A DNA stretch of 64,000 nucleotides. Source: an uncultured Nitrospirota bacterium. GTDB lineage: Bacteria > CG2-30-53-67. A program made the position numbers and the translations under genes. Positions within the stretch are counted from its first letter, which is position 1, and each line of letters starts with the position of its first letter. The stretch lies in assembly GCA_947259355.1 (NCBI GenBank), contig CAMYMF010000006.1, positions 1-64,000 of the forward strand, given 5' to 3'. The notes below the pieces were generated by a model that was given only the letters and a program-made list of their open reading frames with translations, ran no database searches and was not told the DNA's origin. Shown here one piece after another: positions 1 through 9,928 of this stretch.

Positions 1-201
1 CTGCATTTTGAGCTCGGTGTCCTCGTGACGTCGGAGGGGCGTGTTTACCAGTATGGATTCGACTATCTGCACCAAGACATAGCGGACGGCACGTTCAGCG
101 AATGGAACGAACTGACAAACACCTATCAGCAATCCCCCTATCGGAGCCACATTCAGCAGGCCCTGCAACTCCTCGGAAGGCCCGAGGGTCCAGACGAGTG
201 A
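1..201 (+). CDS. 3' end of an unrecognised protein (partial)
   Basis: Frame 1 is open from the window edge to a TGA at 199-201 and gives the last 66 residues of a protein whose start lies upstream. The visible part is soluble-looking, rich in aromatic and polar residues, with no membrane segment, Cys motif or recognisable domain. Its codon use resembles its neighbours. The next gene starts about 107 bases downstream on the same strand. The family cannot be named from this fragment. Confidence 0.55.
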   Translation: MHFELGVLVTSEGRVYQYGFDYLHQDIADGTFSEWNELTNTYQQSPYRSHIQQALQLLGRPEGPDE

Positions 202-308
202 ACCGCGCCCACGGGCGGAAGGCAGGCTGTGACAGCTCGGGTGGTCGGCCGACACCCTGTCTCACCGGGCGCGTTGCCCGCGCCCGCGCCGGGTTTGGAG
301 GCTGAGCC

Positions 309-1247
309 ATGGGCGAGATCCGCCTGGCCTGGTACAATCTGGAAAACCTTTTCGAGCCGGGACAGCACCCGGAGCTCAAAGACGGGTGGAGCCGAAACCG
401 CTACGACAAAAAGATACGAAACGTGGCCTCCGTGATTGGGGCGCTCTTCAGCGGTATGGGGCCCGACCTGATCGGCATTTGCGAGGTGCAGTCCGATGGG
501 GTCCTCGACGACGTGCGCGCTGCGCTGCCGAACAGCGGCACCTATGCCATGGTGCACCACGACAGCCCCGATGTGCGGATGATCGATGTGGGATTCCTCT
601 ATCGTCCGGCGGTCGTTTCAAAACCGAAACCCCGGGCATTCAACATTCGAAAACGCTACCCCACGCGCGACATTCTCGACGTCACCTTCCGGGTGAAAAA
701 CGGCAGCGTGCTCCATGTCATCGGCAATCACTGGCCGTCGCGATCGGGCGGGCAGTATGAGAGCGAGCCGTACAGGATCCTGGTCGCGGAGAATTGCGCC
801 TGGATCGTGGAGCAGCACTACCGGGACGATCCGGAGGCCAACATCCTGCTCATGGGCGATTTCAATGACGAGCCCTTCAACCGCTCCGTTCAGGAGTACC
901 TGTTCGCCATCCGGAACCGGGCACGGGTGCAGGCCCGTCGGAACAGCCCCAAGGCACGGCCCTATCTCTACAACCTGTCCTGGCCGCTGCTGGACGGCCC
1001 GACGCCGGGCAGCTTTTATTTCGGAAGCGGCCCGGCGGGATGGAACATGCTCGATCAAATGATGGTTTCCAAGGGCATCCTCACCGGCAGCAACGGTCTC
1101 AAGATCGAGCAAGAAACCATGGCCGTGTTCCGGCCCAAATGGATCCGCGACGGCAGTAAGCCGAAGCCCTTTCGAAGACGGCAGCGCAAATGGGTGGAGG
1201 GCTTCTCCGATCACTTTCCCATCACGGCCAGGCTGCGGGCCGACTAG
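309..1247 (+). CDS. Endonuclease/exonuclease/phosphatase-fold protein
   Basis: 312 residues, about the full length of an EEP-superfamily domain. Diagnostic motifs are in order: an N-terminal WYNLENLF strand, an NHWPSR segment in the middle, ILLMGDFNDEP (the catalytic GDFN motif) and a C-terminal SDHFPI (the SDH motif). These are metal-binding and catalytic positions in DNase I/exonuclease III-like phosphodiesterases. No signal peptide or membrane segment is evident, so it is probably cytoplasmic. A GGAGG ribosome site lies about ten bases before the ATG. The substrate (DNA, RNA or a small phosphodiester) cannot be told from sequence. Confidence 0.85.
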   Translation: MGEIRLAWYNLENLFEPGQHPELKDGWSRNRYDKKIRNVASVIGALFSGMGPDLIGICEVQSDGVLDDVRAALPNSGTYAMVHHDSPDVRMIDVGFLYRPAVVSKPKPRAFNIRKRYPTRDILDVTFRVKNGSVLHVIGNHWPSRSGGQYESEPYRILVAENCAWIVEQHYRDDPEANILLMGDFNDEPFNRSVQEYLFAIRNRARVQARRNSPKARPYLYNLSWPLLDGPTPGSFYFGSGPAGWNMLDQMMVSKGILTGSNGLKIEQETMAVFRPKWIRDGSKPKPFRRRQRKWVEGFSDHFPITARLRAD

Positions 1248-1307
1248 CCCAGCCCGAATCGTGCCTGCGGGATCGTCACGAGACGCCGCGGAGGGAGGAG
1301 TCTCACC

Positions 1308-1847
1308 ATGGCGCCCAAGGGGCCATTGACAGAATACCAGGTGAGAAGCATCCGCCAGTCGGTCCACTTGCTGGGGGAGATCTTTCGCGCATGCCCCGAC
1401 GTCGGCGGGCATCGGCGCTGGATGGGCGTCCTCACGAAACTGGAAGAGCTGACCGATGGCGACGGAGCCGTACGGTCTTATTTCGGCCACGATGACGCCT
1501 TCCTCGGGCAGAGGCGGGCGCTGGGCTGGAATGAGAAGTTCCTGGCGAACCTGTGGAATCGCTATATCCTGGTGCACACGTCGCGGTTGCCCAATCGGGA
1601 CCTCGATGAAACCGACGACAAAGATGCGGCCGCGCTGCTCCGACTGGCGATGATCCTGTGGCACGAGACCGCCCACTGGCTGGGCGGCCAGGACCTGATG
1701 ATTCAGGCGGACGAGCTCAAGGTGCTGAGCATTTTGAAGCAGTGTCCCTATGTGCAAAACCATCCCTGCTCGGCCTCGCTCACGGAGACGATCAAAGAGC
1801 TGAGACGAACGGCCAGGGACGACGACGGTTGGTGGGTCGGTTTTTAG
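1308..1847 (+). CDS. Small HExxH-containing protein, putative zinc metallopeptidase-like
   Basis: 179 residues, family not recognised. A helix near residues 112-127 carries WHETAHWLGG, a classical HExxH zinc site (H119, E120, H123), and a Glu in ADELK (E136) follows at gluzincin-like spacing. No signal peptide is visible. The region before the site has several Trp and Arg residues but no known domain. A strong GGAGGAG site precedes the ATG. The gene sits between an EEP-fold enzyme and an FAH-family enzyme with short gaps, probably in one transcript. Peptidase activity is inferred from the motif only; a non-peptidase metal site is also possible. Confidence 0.65.
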   Translation: MAPKGPLTEYQVRSIRQSVHLLGEIFRACPDVGGHRRWMGVLTKLEELTDGDGAVRSYFGHDDAFLGQRRALGWNEKFLANLWNRYILVHTSRLPNRDLDETDDKDAAALLRLAMILWHETAHWLGGQDLMIQADELKVLSILKQCPYVQNHPCSASLTETIKELRRTARDDDGWWVGF

Positions 1848-1880
1848 CCTCTCCCGTTCAGCCGCTGGAGGCATGCCATT

Positions 1881-2708
1881 ATGCGCATCATTCGTTTTCT
1901 CGATGAACAGAACCAAATCCGCTCTGGGCATCGGCGACCGGACGGCAGCACTACCCTGCTTGCAGGCGACCCGTTCGAACGCCTGGAGGATTCGGGCGAG
2001 CCGGCCTCCGTGAGAAAACTTCTGGCGCCGGTCGAGCCTCGTACCATCTTCGGCATCGGTCTTAACTACCATCAGCATGCCACGGAATTCGGCGCCCCCG
2101 TACCACAGTACCCGGTGGTGTTTGCCAAGAACCCCGCCTCCGTTGCCCATCCGGGAGATCCCATCGTGCTGCCCCCCATCTGCATGAACCCCCCGGAGGT
2201 CGATTACGAGGCGGAACTGGCGGTGGTCATCGGCCGCACGGCCAGGGACGTCTCCGCGGCAGGCGCACTCGATTATGTGCTCGGTTACACCATCGGCAAC
2301 GACGTCTCAGCCAGACGGTGGCAGAAGCACGCGGGCGGCGGCCAGTGGGTCCGGGGCAAGAGCTTCGACACCTTCTGTCCGCTCGGGCCCGAGCTCGTGA
2401 CGCCCGATGAGATCCCCGATCCCCAGTCCCTTCCCATCGCATGCCGGCTCAACGGTCAGTGCATGCAGGAAGGCAATACCGCGGACATGATCTTCCCGGT
2501 GGCCGAGTTGATTGCATTCCTGTCGAGCGGCACCACGCTGCTGCCGGGGACGGTCATTTTGACGGGCACACCAAGCGGCGTCGGATTCGCCCGAAAGCCG
2601 CCGGTATTTCTCGCGCCCGGCGATCGCGTGGAAGTCACAATCGAGCCCATCGGCACCCTGGTGAGCCCTGTTTCGGGAAGTGCCGAACAGAACTCCCGAA
2701 CCCGGTAA
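1881..2708 (+). CDS. Fumarylacetoacetate hydrolase family protein
   Basis: 275 residues, typical of the bacterial FAH-fold hydrolase/isomerase/decarboxylase family. The central metal site is visible in VDYEAELAVVIG (acidic ligands), followed by GYTIGNDVSAR, the substrate-loop Lys in GKSFDTFCPLGP and the C-terminal GTPSGVG motif. Members cleave C-C bonds or isomerise 2-oxo acids from aromatic or sugar-acid breakdown, usually with Mg or Mn. The neighbours do not form a recognisable aromatic pathway, so the substrate is unknown. The stop lies seven bases before the radical SAM gene, suggesting co-transcription. Confidence 0.9.
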   Translation: MRIIRFLDEQNQIRSGHRRPDGSTTLLAGDPFERLEDSGEPASVRKLLAPVEPRTIFGIGLNYHQHATEFGAPVPQYPVVFAKNPASVAHPGDPIVLPPICMNPPEVDYEAELAVVIGRTARDVSAAGALDYVLGYTIGNDVSARRWQKHAGGGQWVRGKSFDTFCPLGPELVTPDEIPDPQSLPIACRLNGQCMQEGNTADMIFPVAELIAFLSSGTTLLPGTVILTGTPSGVGFARKPPVFLAPGDRVEVTIEPIGTLVSPVSGSAEQNSRTR

Positions 2709-2714
2709 CAGACG

Positions 2715-3716
2715 ATGGCATCCAAAGGACTTTGCATTTCTCGATTGCAATCGGGCGGCCTGATCACCAACTACTACTGCAGCTCCGCCTGTCGACACTG
2801 TCTTTACCGCTGCAGTCCCCGATGGCCGAAGGCGTTCATCTCCGCCGAGGAGGCCCAGGCGGCGCTGGAGACCAGCCGGCGGTTCGGCTGCCGCAGCCTC
2901 CACATCGGCGGCGGCGAGCCGCTGCTCAATCCGGAAGGGGTCGCCAGCGTATTGAAAGCAGCGCAAAAGGCCGGCGTGCACATCGAGTACGTGGAGACCA
3001 ATGCGTCATGGTACCGGAACCATGAGACCGCCTGCCGGTTGCTCGAAAGGCTGGCCGCCGCGGGCCTTTCCACCCTGCTGGTCTCCATCAGTCCCTTTCA
3101 CAATGAGTTCATCCCCTTTTGCAAAGTCCAGGGGGTGCTCGCAGCGTGCAGGGCGAAGGGGATCTCCGTCTTTCCCTGGATTGCAGGCTTCACGCCCGAC
3201 TTGGAGACCTTCGACCCCGAGCGGCCCCATGGGCTTGAAGAGTACGAGCAGACCTTCGGGGCGGATTACCTGCCCCGACTCACCGGCCGTTACTGGATCT
3301 CTCCCGGGGGCCGAGCTTTGGAGACCTTCGGACCCTACATGACGCAGATCCCTTTGCACCGCCTCATCGACCAAAACAAGACAGGCTGTGCCGAGTTGGC
3401 CGACACGACACATTTTCATCTGGACCTCTACGGCCATTACGTGCCGGGTCTCTGCGCGGGTCTCGCCATTGCGCCGCAGGATCTCGGGTCTCCTCTTGAT
3501 GCCGACGCCTATCCCCTCATCACACGCTTGTATGCAGGCGGTCTCGGTCCGCTCCTTGCGTACGTTTCGGACACCTATGGGTTCGCTCCGTCGAAAAAAC
3601 ACTACGCGACCAAGTGTGAGCTCTGCTTCGAAGTCCGCCGCTTTCTCGTGATCGATCGGGGGGTCGACTCCCCGGAGCTTCGTCCCCGGGAGCACTACCT
3701 GCTGCAGCATGCCTGA
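2715..3716 (+). CDS. Radical SAM protein with extra C-terminal cysteines
   Basis: 333 residues. The radical SAM cluster motif CxxxCxxC is at C22, C26 and C29 (YCSSACRHCLY), and the SAM-binding GGGEP is at 65-69. The N-terminal two thirds fit the TIM-barrel core. The C-terminal third adds several cysteines (GCAEL, PGLCAGL, KCELCFE) that could bind an auxiliary iron-sulfur cluster, although the spacing matches no SPASM signature I can name. No substrate peptide or partner is evident nearby. It probably shares a transcript with the upstream FAH gene and the downstream glycosylase. The reaction is unknown. Confidence 0.85.
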   Translation: MASKGLCISRLQSGGLITNYYCSSACRHCLYRCSPRWPKAFISAEEAQAALETSRRFGCRSLHIGGGEPLLNPEGVASVLKAAQKAGVHIEYVETNASWYRNHETACRLLERLAAAGLSTLLVSISPFHNEFIPFCKVQGVLAACRAKGISVFPWIAGFTPDLETFDPERPHGLEEYEQTFGADYLPRLTGRYWISPGGRALETFGPYMTQIPLHRLIDQNKTGCAELADTTHFHLDLYGHYVPGLCAGLAIAPQDLGSPLDADAYPLITRLYAGGLGPLLAYVSDTYGFAPSKKHYATKCELCFEVRRFLVIDRGVDSPELRPREHYLLQHA

Positions 3717-3736
3717 CCCCGCGTGCGGTCGTAGAT

Positions 3737-4462
3737 ATGGAGAGACGTCTCTTGGATCTGCAGACCATCACCGAAAAACTCGTCGCCGATATTGGGCGCC
3801 TCCGTTTCGGACCGCCCGTGGCGACGGTCTACAACCCCCTCGAGTATGCCGCCATGCCCTATGGGGCGTATCTCAAGCGCTTCGGCCACCGGCCCAAAGA
3901 GGTTCTCCTCGTCGGCATGAATCCCGGGCCCTGGGGTATGGCCCAGACGGGCGTGCCCTTCGGAGAAGTGCAGCTGGTGAAGAGATGGCTCGGTATCGAC
4001 GCGCCCGTCGGCACCCCGCGCACCGTCCACCCCAAACGCCCCGTGATGGGCTTCGCGTGCACCCGAAGCGAGGTGAGCGGTAAACGCCTCTGGGGATGGG
4101 CGGAAAAGACCTTCCGGACGCCGCAGCGATTCTTCCGCCGGTTTTTCGTGGCCAACTACTGTCCGTTGATCTTCTTCGCCGACAACGGCCGGAACATCAC
4201 ACCCAATACGCTGCCCGCCGCAGATCGCCGTCCTCTGCAGGTGGTTTGCGACGCCGCGCTCCAGCAGACGGTCCGCTGGCTGCAGCCCCGCCACGTCGTC
4301 GGCGTCGGGCGCTTCGCCGCGGCGCGAGCGGCACAGGCCCTCGAGGGCATGGATGTTTCCATCGGGTGCATCACGCATCCCAGTCCGGCGAATCCCCGGG
4401 CCAACCGGGGCTGGGAACCCCGGGTGGCGCAGGAACTCAACGACCTGGGAATCCGACTGTAA
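3737..4462 (+). CDS. SMUG1-type single-strand-selective uracil-DNA glycosylase
   Basis: 241 residues. The signature motif GMNPGPWGMAQTGVPFG (60-76) is the SMUG1 active-site loop, and HPSPANPRAN (214-223) is the C-terminal catalytic/intercalation motif. VGVGRFAA between them is the conserved strand that contacts the DNA. SMUG1 enzymes remove uracil and oxidised pyrimidines to start base-excision repair. SMUG1 is common in animals and sporadic in bacteria, including some Desulfobacterota, so its presence suggests lateral spread. The start ATG has only a weak ribosome site; no better in-frame start is seen. Confidence 0.9.
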   Translation: MERRLLDLQTITEKLVADIGRLRFGPPVATVYNPLEYAAMPYGAYLKRFGHRPKEVLLVGMNPGPWGMAQTGVPFGEVQLVKRWLGIDAPVGTPRTVHPKRPVMGFACTRSEVSGKRLWGWAEKTFRTPQRFFRRFFVANYCPLIFFADNGRNITPNTLPAADRRPLQVVCDAALQQTVRWLQPRHVVGVGRFAAARAAQALEGMDVSIGCITHPSPANPRANRGWEPRVAQELNDLGIRL

Positions 4463-4558
4463 AGCATTGCTCACATGACAAAACCCGCTGTTTACTCTAT
4501 AGTGGTTGCGAGGAGACTCTCGGGAGAAAGAAGCGGCTGAGAAGGAGAGAAACACAGC

Positions 4559-5758
4559 ATGGACAGCTACGAACTCATCGTCATCGGCGCCGGTATCAGC
4601 GGCTTGAGCCTCGCCTACTGCGCCGCCCGGAAAGGAATGAACACCCTGGTCCTCGAAAAAGGCGACGCGGTGGGCGGTGCGTTTCACTCCCATCGGATCC
4701 CCGACGACGGGGGGGACTTCTGGCTCGAGCTGGGCGCCCACACCTGCTACAATTCCTATCGTAATTTGATTACCGTCATTGAAGGCTCGGGAATGGCCGA
4801 CCGGCTGACCCGCCGGGAAAAGGTTCCCTTCCGGGTCCTGCGAAACGGCCAGGTGCACTCCATCCTCTCCCAACTCAATTTCTTGGAGCTGCTCCGCTCG
4901 GTGCCGAGGCTCTTCGTCACGCAAAAAGCGGGACGGAGTGTGGCTGCGTACTACCAGAGGATCATCGGTAAACAGAACTTTGAGCGTCTCTTTGCCCACG
5001 CATTCAACTCGGTCCTCTCCCAGGACACGGCCGATTTCCCGGCGGAGATGCTCTTCAAGAAACGCCAGCGGCGCAAAGACCTTCTCAAGAGTTTCACCCT
5101 CGACGGAGGTCTGCAGAGCATCGCGACCGTTGTGGCCGGCCTGCCCGGTCTTCAGACCGTCACCGGCGTTGCGGTGGAAACCGTGCAGGCTTCCGGAGAC
5201 GGTTTCCACATGGTGACCGATGACGGGCATGCCTATGCCGCACGCGCCGTGGCGGTGGCCACACCGCCGCCGGTTGCGTCCAACCTGCTGAAAGGGTGCC
5301 TGCCGGACGTGGCCGAGCGGCTCGCTGGCATCGCGCTAAGCGGCGTAGAGTCGATGGGGGTGGTCGTGGAGAAAGAGAAGCCCCGCCTCGATCCCCTGGC
5401 GGGGCTCATTGCCACGGACGAAGCCTTCTTCTCCGTCGTTTCCCGGGACATCGTGCCGCACCCGCGCTACCGGGGCTTTACCTTTCACTTCCAGCCAGGC
5501 CGCCTCGAGCGGGAAGCAAAACTGGCGCGTATTGCAGACGTACTGGGGGTCCCGGCCGGGCAGATCGCCCAGGTCGCGGAAAAGAAGAATACCATTCCGG
5601 CACTGCGGGTCGGCCATGAGGATACCATCCGATCCATCGATGCCACGCTTGCGGGCAAGAAGATCCTCCTGACCGGGAACTACTTTGCCGGCGTGGCCAT
5701 CGAAGACTGTGTCTCCCGGTCCTTCGCCGAGTTCCAACGTCTGGAGCGACAAGGCTGA
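4559..5758 (+). CDS. Protoporphyrinogen-oxidase-like FAD-dependent oxidoreductase
   Basis: 399 residues. The N-terminus has the dinucleotide-binding GxGxxG (VIGAGISGLSLAY) and an acidic residue ending the second strand in VLEKGDAVGG, typical of the amine oxidase/protoporphyrinogen oxidase flavoprotein family. A C-terminal FAD-contact segment (LLTGNYFAGVAIEDCV) matches the family. It is shorter than typical HemY (about 460 residues), and no haem-synthesis genes adjoin, so the substrate is uncertain; the cytochrome-rich organism makes a haem-pathway role plausible. AAGGAGAG about eleven bases upstream supports this start. Confidence 0.75.
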   Translation: MDSYELIVIGAGISGLSLAYCAARKGMNTLVLEKGDAVGGAFHSHRIPDDGGDFWLELGAHTCYNSYRNLITVIEGSGMADRLTRREKVPFRVLRNGQVHSILSQLNFLELLRSVPRLFVTQKAGRSVAAYYQRIIGKQNFERLFAHAFNSVLSQDTADFPAEMLFKKRQRRKDLLKSFTLDGGLQSIATVVAGLPGLQTVTGVAVETVQASGDGFHMVTDDGHAYAARAVAVATPPPVASNLLKGCLPDVAERLAGIALSGVESMGVVVEKEKPRLDPLAGLIATDEAFFSVVSRDIVPHPRYRGFTFHFQPGRLEREAKLARIADVLGVPAGQIAQVAEKKNTIPALRVGHEDTIRSIDATLAGKKILLTGNYFAGVAIEDCVSRSFAEFQRLERQG

Positions 5759-5787
5759 GCGCTGCTTTGCGGTCGGTCTCTCTTTTC

Positions 5788-5817
5788 TTGACAAGACGCG
5801 CACCGAGAGGCTAAAGT
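5788..5817 (+). promoter_or_regulatory. Sigma-70 promoter for the small membrane protein gene
   Basis: TTGACA at 5788-5793 and TAAAGT at 5812-5817 are separated by 18 bases. They lie in the only sizeable gap between the flavoprotein stop and the next start, about 80 bases before the ATG at 5896. The predicted transcript would carry the membrane protein, the YkgJ-type protein and the damaged glycosyltransferase. Confidence 0.55.
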
Positions 5818-5895
5818 CTCACCGGCAACCCAGACGGTGAAACCTTTCACAAATTCTCCGAACGGGGAGCGGCATGTTTTGTCCCGAAGTGACCC

Positions 5896-6360
5896 ATGAT
5901 GCAATGGCTGCAAACAAACGAAGCGGCGCTCTGGTGGATCGGGATTCTCTCCCTCATCACCTTTCTGGCAACCGTGATTGTCGTCCCCATTCTGGTGGTC
6001 CGCATCCCCAACGATTATTTTACGCGCACCGAACGACCGCCGGAACACTGGACATTCCGGTATCCCCTGGTGCGGCCCACCGTTCTCATCTTGAAGAATG
6101 TTCTGGGGGCCGCCTTTGTGCTGCTCGGTCTGTCCCTGCTCTTTCTGCCCGGACAGGGAATCCTGACAATCCTCATCGGCGTCACACTGATGAACTTTCC
6201 GGGGAAACGAGCCCTGGAGCGCTCGATTATTCGCAAGAGACCGGTGCAGCGCGCGGTCAACTGGCTGCGGGCCAGAGCCCATCGCCCGCCGCTGCAATTG
6301 CCAGCACGCAACCCCCTGGAAGACGGAGAGCCCTCTCATGACGCGGAAACGGAAATCTAA
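5896..6360 (+). CDS. Small membrane protein related to the PGPGW family
   Basis: 154 residues with an N-terminal hydrophobic segment (about 13-38) and a second hydrophobic stretch (about 65-100) containing LFLPGQGILTILIGV, which resembles the PGPGW signature of a widespread family of small inner-membrane proteins of unknown function. The Arg-rich C-terminus (KRALERSIIRKRPV) should be cytoplasmic. It overlaps the next gene by 23 bases, indicating translational coupling. The start has no strong ribosome site; another ATG in a different frame just upstream (5874) has a better one but leads to a non-protein-like frame. Confidence 0.65.
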   Translation: MMQWLQTNEAALWWIGILSLITFLATVIVVPILVVRIPNDYFTRTERPPEHWTFRYPLVRPTVLILKNVLGAAFVLLGLSLLFLPGQGILTILIGVTLMNFPGKRALERSIIRKRPVQRAVNWLRARAHRPPLQLPARNPLEDGEPSHDAETEI

Positions 6361-6787
6361 ACGGGACGCGAGCCCGCTGATCGACGGCATCCGCTTTCAA
6401 TGTCAAGGCTCTGGCCGTTGCTGCATGACACGGGAGGACTACGGCTACGTCTATGTCACGCTGCACGACCGGCGCCGTCTGGCCGCCTGCCTCGGCCTCA
6501 CCACACTGCAGTTCACCCGACGTCACACCGAGAAGACCGATGGGTGGTTTCATTTGAAAGATCCCGAGGAGCCCTGCCCTTTTCTCGAAAAGGGGCGCTG
6601 TGGTGTCTATTGCGCCCGCCCGACGCAATGCCGCACGTGGCCCTTCTGGCCGGAGAACATGGATCCCAGCGTGTGGCGCAAAGAAGTGGCAGCGGTCTGC
6701 CCCGGCGTCGGCAAGGGAAAGCGCTACACGGCTGAGGAGATCGCGCAGATCCTCGAGAGACAGCGCGATGTGCCGGGTCATGGATGA
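6338..6787 (+). CDS. YkgJ family Cys-cluster protein
   Basis: 149 residues. The N-terminal CQGSGRCC and the following CPFLEKGRCGVYCARPTQCRTWPFWP are the hallmark of the YkgJ/UPF0153 family, in which about eight cysteines are thought to bind zinc or an iron-sulfur cluster. Length is normal. GGAGAG precedes the ATG inside the end of the upstream membrane-protein gene, and its own last codons overlap the start of the broken glycosyltransferase. Family members have no established biochemical role; some are proposed to be oxidoreductase-like or metal-handling. Confidence 0.85.
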   Translation: MTRKRKSKRDASPLIDGIRFQCQGSGRCCMTREDYGYVYVTLHDRRRLAACLGLTTLQFTRRHTEKTDGWFHLKDPEEPCPFLEKGRCGVYCARPTQCRTWPFWPENMDPSVWRKEVAAVCPGVGKGKRYTAEEIAQILERQRDVPGHG

Positions 6788-7774
6788 GGGATGCATCCAT
6801 GGCATCCTCCGCCCTCTCCGTTTTGATCCCCGTACTCAAGCTCCCCGGAGATCGCCCGGCGGGCCGGCGCACACGTGGTGCGCGCGTCCCGGGGCCGCGG
6901 CGCGCAGATGAACGCCGCCGCAAGAGCCGCGCACCATCCCTTTCTCCTTTTCCTCCATGCCGATTCACACTTGCGCGATCCCTGGCTCTTGGACCACGCG
7001 GTCCATGCCCTGCAAAAAAGAATCGATGCGGCGGGAAACACCAAGGTGGCCGGACACTTTCCGCTTCATTTCATCCGCGCCGACGGCAGACACACCCTCG
7101 CCTACCGTTACATCGAGGCCAAGACCACGTTGAACAGAACCAACACCACCAACGGGGACCAGGGCTTCCTGATGGCCCGGGAATTCTTCGATGCCCTGGG
7201 AGGTTTCAGCGAAGCCCTGCCGTTTCTCGAAGACCAGGAGATGGCTGAGCGGATCCGTCGAGACGGCGTCTGGATGACCTTGCCGGGGGTGCTGGAGAGT
7301 TCCGCGCGCCGCTTCGAAGCGGAAGGCTTCCACCGTCGCTACCTGCTGATGGGAATCATCATGGGGATCTACTCCGTCGGAGCACACGGATTCTTCAAGC
7401 GGGCCCCCGACATCTACCGAAGCCACCCCGAGACGGGACTGCTGCTCACCCCTTTTTTCCGGACGATCCGGCGGATGATGCGTGAGGAGCTGGGACTGGG
7501 CGGCAGCCTCCGCGCCTGGCTTGCGGTGGGACGCTACGTGCGGCAGAACGCGTGGCAGCCCTTCTTCTTTATGGATGTCCTGGCCCGGCCGCTGTTCGGC
7601 CCGAAGCGCACGCCGCTGCTAGGTTTTCACGATCGGATCTTTCGGCCGTTGACCAATTTTGTCCCCTTCGATGCCCTGACTGCCCTGTTCTGCTTTGTCT
7701 GGTACATGGGAGTGCTCGCCCCCTGGTTCGCGCTTCGGGAGTGGGGGCTCGGCACATTGGATCGAAACACGTGA
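6784..7774 (+). pseudogene. TIGR04283-like family 2 glycosyltransferase with an internal deletion and frameshift
   Basis: Two frames together make one glycosyltransferase. Frame 1 from the ATG at 6784 or 6799 encodes the start (SALSVLIPVL), where the family continues with an NE motif. The downstream part, with EIARRAGAHVV, RGRGAQMN and LLFLHADSHL, is in frame 2 from about 6842 to the stop at 7774. The roughly 40 residues that normally lie between them, including the nucleotide-binding DGGSTDGT strand, are missing, and the frame changes at the junction. The only in-frame start of the long reading frame is a GTG at 6875 that is an internal Val of the family. A C-terminal extension with hydrophobic segments remains open. 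Probably inactive, unless the assembly is wrong. Confidence 0.65.
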
Positions 7775-7820
7775 TGCAAAGCCGGCACGGCGGGAATCGC
7801 ATCGGGAAAAGGAGTCTGCC

Positions 7821-8264
7821 ATGAAGTACTCGCAAGCCCAACCGGGACGCATCTTTGTCCTCCGCCTGGAGGATGGAGACATCGTGCATGAGACCATTGA
7901 AGCCATGGCCCGCAAGCAGTCCATCGCAGCAGCGGCGCTGCTCATCCTCGGCGGTGCCGACGCCGGCAGTCGCCTCGTGGTTGGACCGGAAGATGGCCGG
8001 ACCTCGCCCGTCACACCCATGGAGGCGATCCTCGATGACGTCCACGAGGTCGCAGGCACGGGAACGCTCTTTCCAAATGAGTCGGGCGAACCGGTGCTGC
8101 ACCTGCACCTGGCCTGCGGTCGAAGAAGCGCAACCGTGACCGGCTGTGTGCGTCGCGGCGTGCGGGTGTGGCAGGTGATGGAAGCGGTGCTCTTCGAGCT
8201 GACGGAGACGGGAGCCGCGCGGCGTTTTGACGCACCGACAGGATTCGAGCTCCTGCAGCCGTAA
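7821..8264 (+). CDS. PPC/DUF296 domain protein
   Basis: 147 residues, one complete PPC (plants and prokaryotes conserved, DUF296) domain. It has the opening FVLRLEDGDIVHETI strand-helix, a central LILGGAD and the VLHLHLACGRR strand with His pairs that can hold metal in this fold. AAAGGAG seven bases before the ATG at 7821 decides the start; a longer in-frame extension to 7695 lies inside the preceding gene and is not needed. Bacterial single-domain members form trimers and are often described as DNA-binding, but no AT-hook is present here. Function unknown; no clear operon partner. Confidence 0.8.
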   Translation: MKYSQAQPGRIFVLRLEDGDIVHETIEAMARKQSIAAAALLILGGADAGSRLVVGPEDGRTSPVTPMEAILDDVHEVAGTGTLFPNESGEPVLHLHLACGRRSATVTGCVRRGVRVWQVMEAVLFELTETGAARRFDAPTGFELLQP

Positions 8265-8300
8265 GACGAATCTACAGTGCCGTGGCCGGGTCGTCGTGGT

Positions 8301-8329
8301 TTGACGACGGCATGAAGTAATGGTGTAAT
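8301..8329 (+). promoter_or_regulatory. Sigma-70 promoter of the lysine-catabolism operon
   Basis: TTGACG at 8301-8306 and TGTAAT at 8324-8329 are separated by exactly 17 bases, about 60 bases before the aldehyde dehydrogenase start. The gap between the PPC gene and the dehydrogenase is the only break before the four tightly packed genes that follow. Confidence 0.6.
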
Positions 8330-8389
8330 GAAAAAAAGCTTTGACACCACCGGCGAAACGAGTCGTGACGACACAGCGTGGAGGCATGT

Positions 8390-9919
<1,530 letters not shown>

Positions 9920-9928
9920 GGAGAGAGC

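Noticed and set aside
618-2150. A 510-residue open frame on the minus strand
   Set aside because: It covers two well supported + strand genes in antisense, with no motif and a composition that mirrors their codons.
3695-5230. A 511-residue open frame on the minus strand
   Set aside because: It is antisense to the uracil-DNA glycosylase and the flavoprotein, which both have clear motifs and ribosome sites.
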